A stretch of DNA of 25,637 nucleotides from Roseiarcus sp043784465 (lineage in GTDB: Bacteria; Pseudomonadota; Alphaproteobacteria; Rhizobiales; Beijerinckiaceae), in the NCBI GenBank assembly GCA_043784465.1, contig JAYVYJ010000299.1, positions 1 through 25,637 on the forward strand, given 5' to 3'. This document shows, one piece after another, positions 22,734 to 25,637 of this stretch. The first letter of the stretch is position 1. Each line of letters starts with the position of its first letter. Made by a program: the position numbers and the translations under genes. Below the pieces are notes generated by a model. That model saw nothing but the letters and a program-made list of their open reading frames with translations, was not told the origin of the DNA and made no database searches.

Positions 22734-23435
22734 ATGTCCACGCCGGAGGACGACGCGCCCCATGTGCTGGTGGTGGACGACGACCGTCGCCTGCGGCAGC
22801 TTGTCGCGTCCTACCTCGGCCGCAACGGCTACCGCGTGAGCGCGGTCGCTTCCGCAGCTGAAGCGCGGTCGCGGCTGGCGGGACTTTCCTACGACATGGT
22901 GGTGCTCGACGTGATGATGCCGGGCGAGAGCGGCTTCGATTTCGCCGAATCCTTGCGCGAGACCTCCGACATCCCGATCCTCATGCTGACCGCGCGCGGA
23001 GAGGCGAGCGACCGGGTGCGCGGGCTGGAGGCCGGGGTCGACGATTATCTCGCCAAACCTTATGAGCCCAAGGAACTGCTGCTGCGCATCGGCTCGATCC
23101 TGCGCCGCGCGCGTAGCGTTCCGCCGCCGGCGCCCGACGAGCCGATGACGCGCTTCGGCCCGTTCGCCTTCCACGCCGAGCGCGGCGAGTTGCGCCGGGG
23201 CGACGAACTGGTGCGCCTCACCGAGCGCGAGCGCGACATTCTGCGCACGCTGGGGGCGACGCCGGGCGTAAGCGTTTCGCGCGAGACGCTGGCGGGGCCG
23301 GGCGCGGCGGGCCAGGAGCGCGCCATCGACGTGCAGATCACGAGGCTACGCCGCAAGATCGAGCCCGATCCCGCCAACCCCGTCTATCTCCAGACGGCGC
23401 GCGGCGCGGGCTACCGGCTGGTGGCCGACACGTGA
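22734..23435 (+). CDS. petR: OmpR-type response regulator, PetR-like
   Basis: This 233-residue regulator has a receiver domain (acidic pocket Asp15-Asp17 in VVDDD, phosphorylated Asp59 in VVLDVMMP, Thr86 and Lys108 in DYLAKPYEPKEL) followed by an OmpR/PhoB winged-helix DNA-binding domain from about residue 140 (LVRLTERERDILRTLGAT, AIDVQITRLRRKIEPDPANP, YLQTARGAGYRL). It starts two bases after the MarR-like gene and its stop overlaps the kinase GTG (GTGA), so all three are translated together. PetR was described in R. capsulatus as needed for the cytochrome bc1 complex; whether that holds here is unknown, because petABC is not in the window. Confidence 0.92.
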   Translation: MSTPEDDAPHVLVVDDDRRLRQLVASYLGRNGYRVSAVASAAEARSRLAGLSYDMVVLDVMMPGESGFDFAESLRETSDIPILMLTARGEASDRVRGLEAGVDDYLAKPYEPKELLLRIGSILRRARSVPPPAPDEPMTRFGPFAFHAERGELRRGDELVRLTERERDILRTLGATPGVSVSRETLAGPGAAGQERAIDVQITRLRRKIEPDPANPVYLQTARGAGYRLVADT

Positions 23436-24814
23436 CCGCCATCGGCTACACGCGTGGGGCTTTCCGCGTCAGCCGAACGCTTTGGCGCACGGGCGCGCGC
23501 TCGGTGGCCGATCTGTTCCCCAAGGGGCTTTACGCCCGCTCTCTGCTGATCGTCATCCTGCCGATGGTGCTGTTGCAGACTGGCGTCGCCTATCTGTTCA
23601 TGCAGCGCCACTGGGATTTGGTGACGCACCGCCTGTCCAATGCGGTGGCGCGCGACGTCGGCGCCATCGTCGATCTCTATCGCGGACTGCCGCTGGGGGC
23701 CGACGACAAGCGCCTTCGCGAGATCGCCGCCGACCGCTTCCGCATGAGCGTGGACCTGATGGCGCCGGGACCAATGCCGCCCGCTCTTCCTCGCCGGTTC
23801 TTCGACGCGCTGGACCCGCTGACCCGCGCGCTGCCGCACGAACTCTCGGGCCAACTCAAATATCCGGTCTGGGTCGACACGGTCGGCAAGTCCGGGCTGA
23901 TGGAAATTCGGGTCGATCTGGGCTTTGGCGTCGTGCGCTTCGTCACCAAGCGGTCGCTGGGCTACGATGCGCAGGTCTATATCTTCATCTTCTGGATGCT
24001 GGGCGCCTCGATCCTCCTGATCGTTGTGGCGATCCTTTTCCTGCGCAACCAGATAAGGCCGATCCTTCGTCTGGCCAAGGCGGCGGAAGATTTCGGCAAG
24101 GGACGGTTCCGCGAGTTTTACCCGCGCGGTGCGCGCGAGGTGAGGCAGGCGGGCTACGCCTTTGTCGAAATGAAGCGCCGCATCGAGCGCGCCAACGAGC
24201 AGCGCACGGCTATGCTGAGCGGCGTCAGCCACGATCTGCGCACCATCCTGACGCGGTTCCGGCTGTCGGTGGCGATGCTGGAGCCTACGTCCGAGACTGT
24301 GGACCTTGAGAAGGACGTCGACGAAATGCAGGCGATGCTGGAGGGATATCTGGCCTTCGCGCGCGGCGACAGCGGCGAGGAGGCGACGCCGACCGACCTC
24401 GCCGCCATTCTGGAAGATCTCAGGGGCGACGCGGAGCGACACGGGGCGTCGGTGTTTCTCAACGTCAAGGGGCCCTTGTGCGTGACCGTGCGGCCGATGG
24501 CGATGCGGCGGTGTCTGGGCAATCTGGTGGGCAACGCGCAGCGCTACGGTCGGCGCGTCGAGGTCAGCGCCTTGCGCGAGGGCAAGTTCGTTTGGACGCA
24601 TGTCGACGACGACGGGCCGGGCGTGCCCCCGGCGGCGCGTGAAGACGTGTTCCGGCCGTTCGTGCGGCTGGACGAGGCGCGCAACGTCGATCAGGGCGGC
24701 TCGGGTCTGGGCCTCTCCATCGCGCGCGACATCGCGCGTTCGCATGGGGGGGAAGTCGTGCTGAACGACAGCCCGCTCGGGGGTTTGAGGGCCAGCGTGA
24801 GGATACCGGTATGA
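23432..24814 (+). CDS. EnvZ-type sensor histidine kinase
   Basis: The 460-residue membrane kinase has spans at about 35-57 and 180-205, a periplasmic sensor domain of about 120 residues between them, and a HAMP linker (IRPILRLAKAAEDFGKGRF). The phosphoacceptor His267 lies in LSGVSHDLRTILTRFRL, where the Pro of the usual HDLRTPLT is Ile, as in PetR-partner kinases. The ATP site has the N-box NLVGNAQRYG, DDDGPG and GGSGLGLSIA. The start is GTG 23432, inside the response-regulator stop. It should phosphorylate the PetR-like regulator in response to an envelope signal. The stop overlaps the cupin ATG (ATGA). Confidence 0.92.
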   Translation: MTAIGYTRGAFRVSRTLWRTGARSVADLFPKGLYARSLLIVILPMVLLQTGVAYLFMQRHWDLVTHRLSNAVARDVGAIVDLYRGLPLGADDKRLREIAADRFRMSVDLMAPGPMPPALPRRFFDALDPLTRALPHELSGQLKYPVWVDTVGKSGLMEIRVDLGFGVVRFVTKRSLGYDAQVYIFIFWMLGASILLIVVAILFLRNQIRPILRLAKAAEDFGKGRFREFYPRGAREVRQAGYAFVEMKRRIERANEQRTAMLSGVSHDLRTILTRFRLSVAMLEPTSETVDLEKDVDEMQAMLEGYLAFARGDSGEEATPTDLAAILEDLRGDAERHGASVFLNVKGPLCVTVRPMAMRRCLGNLVGNAQRYGRRVEVSALREGKFVWTHVDDDGPGVPPAAREDVFRPFVRLDEARNVDQGGSGLGLSIARDIARSHGGEVVLNDSPLGGLRASVRIPV

Positions 24815-25203
24815 AGGATTTGCAGACAAGGATGCTGGCGGCCGCGCCGGATGCGACGGCGCCCGACGGGAGCGAGGTGCGGCTGCTGGCGTCGCTGGCG
24901 GGGGGAAGCTTTGCGCATTTCACGCTCGGCGCCGGGCTCGTTTCGGTGGCGGTGACGCACCGGACGGTGGAGGAGATCTGGTATGTCGTCGCAGGCGAGG
25001 GGGAGGTGTGGCGGCGCTACCGGACCGAGGATTCGGTGACGCCGGTGCGGGCGGGGGTGGCGCTGACGATGCCGCTGGGGACGCAGTTTCAGTTTCGGGC
25101 GGGGGCGCATGCGTTGCAGTTCGTGGCGGTGACGATGCCGCCGTGGCCGGGGGCGGACGAGGCGGTCGCGGTCGCGGGGCATTGGGAGGCGACGGTCGGG
25201 TGA
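24811..25203 (+). CDS. Cupin domain protein
   Basis: The 130-residue product is a single cupin barrel. The first motif is THRTVEEIWYVVAGEGEVWR, with the metal-ligand type His and Glu positions and the Y-V-V-x-G-x-G core; the second is MPLGTQFQFRAGAHALQFVA. It starts in the kinase stop (ATGA), so it is part of the regulatory operon, which is unusual for a small metabolic cupin and suggests a sensing or redox role. The third-base bias toward G in its C-terminus is stronger than in neighbours. Enzyme activity cannot be read from the sequence. Confidence 0.8.
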   Translation: MKDLQTRMLAAAPDATAPDGSEVRLLASLAGGSFAHFTLGAGLVSVAVTHRTVEEIWYVVAGEGEVWRRYRTEDSVTPVRAGVALTMPLGTQFQFRAGAHALQFVAVTMPPWPGADEAVAVAGHWEATVG

Positions 25204-25318
25204 TTCTCGGCCGAGACAGACTTGGGGGTGGGGAACTACAGAGGCCGGAAAAACTGTTCTCCGTCCGGCGCTGGCCCTGCCGATTAAAATTCACAGCCGT
25301 CGATCACCGCAATTCACA

Positions 25319-25588
25319 ATGCATCTTGCCGTCTATCTTCCGTCGGCCGTAAACAATACGAAGCACACGCTTATTGTAAAGTTGCATAAATCGGTAAATC
25401 ACCGTATGTGGGAGTACGAGGCCGATGCAAATATTCTTACTTATCTTGCGACGCCGGGAGCTACTGTTGAGGAAATTCCGCCAAATGACCTTGCCCCCGA
25501 AGAACGTCTCCCAATCGTTCTGAATTGTTCGGCGTCGGCGAGCGTTCGGGCAAGCCATTTCTTTCTGTGGTTCCTGGAGCTGAGATAG
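25319..25588 (+). CDS. Hypothetical protein in AT-richer edge region
   Basis: An 89-residue frame starts at ATG 25319 (MHLAVYLPSAVNNTKHTLIV) and ends inside the transposase remnant on the other strand. Its base composition is visibly lower in GC than the rest of the window. The stretch LATPGATVEEIPPNDLAPEE has protein-like spacing, but I recognise no family. The last part, antisense to the transposase tail, is probably not original, so this may be an accessory gene cut by an insertion element, or simply a chance frame. Positions 25204-25318 hold no gene, only a palindrome, CTCGGCCGAG (25206-25215). Confidence 0.3.
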   Translation: MHLAVYLPSAVNNTKHTLIVKLHKSVNHRMWEYEADANILTYLATPGATVEEIPPNDLAPEERLPIVLNCSASASVRASHFFLWFLELR

Positions 25589-25637
25589 CCCGGAGTCGAG
25601 TGCGGGCGCGCGTGATTGTAGTTGGTCATCCACGTTA
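25579..25637 (-). mobile_element. C-terminal fragment of an IS3-type transposase, cut by the window edge
   Basis: On the minus strand, entering from the right edge, the frame reads WMTNYNHARPHSTPGYLS. The motif YN-x-xRPHS-x-xGY is the C-terminal signature of the IS3-family (DDE, OrfB/rve) transposases. After this the expected P-x-EF continuation is replaced by SRNHRKKWLARTLADAEQFR, so the gene is either a divergent member or broken at about 25579. The rest of the element lies beyond the window. No inverted repeats could be identified. Confidence 0.6.

Noticed and set aside
23411..24829. Minus-strand open frame of 472 codons opposite the histidine kinase
   Set aside because: The sense strand shows the full kinase domain set; the antisense frame lacks any domain.
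31..25320. Shared decamer-like text AATTCACAAT near both window ends
   Set aside because: The two copies are short and have different flanks; this is compatible with chance and gives no evidence of a terminal repeat or circular molecule.
1..25637. CRISPR array or toxin-antitoxin/defence system
   Set aside because: No regularly spaced repeats, Cas motifs, or toxin/antitoxin-like small gene pairs were seen apart from the HTH relics, which are fragments.

Overview
The window is GC-rich, densely packed chromosomal DNA from an alphaproteobacterium, most likely Hyphomicrobiales (Rhizobiales). A methanotroph-like or Beijerinckiaceae/Methylocystaceae background fits but is not proven. The evidence is a hopanoid-type phosphorylase (HpnG), a PetP/PetR-type MarR plus response-regulator pair with its histidine kinase, an SleB-type cell wall hydrolase, an ECF sigma/RskA-like anti-sigma pair, and a small GC-rich repeat of the kind scattered through rhizobial genomes. 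Nearly all genes are ordinary housekeeping or accessory metabolism. I see no CRISPR array, rRNA or intact prophage.

Layout. Positions 1-402 hold decayed accessory DNA next to the 3' end of a tRNA-Leu(CAA) gene (403-487, minus): pieces of two overlapping XRE-type regulator genes and perhaps an integrase tail. A minus-strand block follows (573-6775): hpnG; a small gene, an aldo/keto reductase and a FucU-like mutarotase (a possible L-fucose or related aldose oxidation unit); dapB translationally coupled to two tandem DUF1330 genes; a cell wall hydrolase; and lipB. Divergent from lipB is a plus-strand block (6901-11758): an outer-membrane-type protein, a degenerate CobD/CbiB relative, a TTC38-like repeat protein, a Rieske oxygenase and a flavodoxin-fold oxidoreductase. 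It ends at a hairpin shared with a converging homodimeric E1 dehydrogenase gene (11824-14463). That gene is divergent from an Lrp/AsnC regulator, a layout like MdeB/MdeR of 2-oxobutyrate metabolism. Then come rplS, with a 5' leader hairpin and a strong terminator, and a dual-CDGSH Fe-S protein.

From 15884 to 20616 the minus strand carries a capsule-type KpsS-like protein, an aldo/keto reductase, an ECF sigma factor, its membrane anti-sigma factor and a COG0523 (CobW-type) metallochaperone GTPase. The last three are joined by start/stop overlaps. The GTPase reading frame contains an in-frame palindromic repeat insertion. Divergent from this (20921-25203) are a GT4 glycosyltransferase and a tightly packed MarR - response regulator - histidine kinase - cupin operon. 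The right edge (25204-25637) is more AT-rich, with an unrecognised ORF and the tail of an IS3-type transposase running off the window.

The most interesting items are the in-frame repeat in the CobW-type GTPase, its coupling to a sigma/anti-sigma module, the CobD-like protein without its conserved motifs, and the Rieske/flavodoxin-fold pair. I did not find a clearly new multi-gene defence or mobile system.
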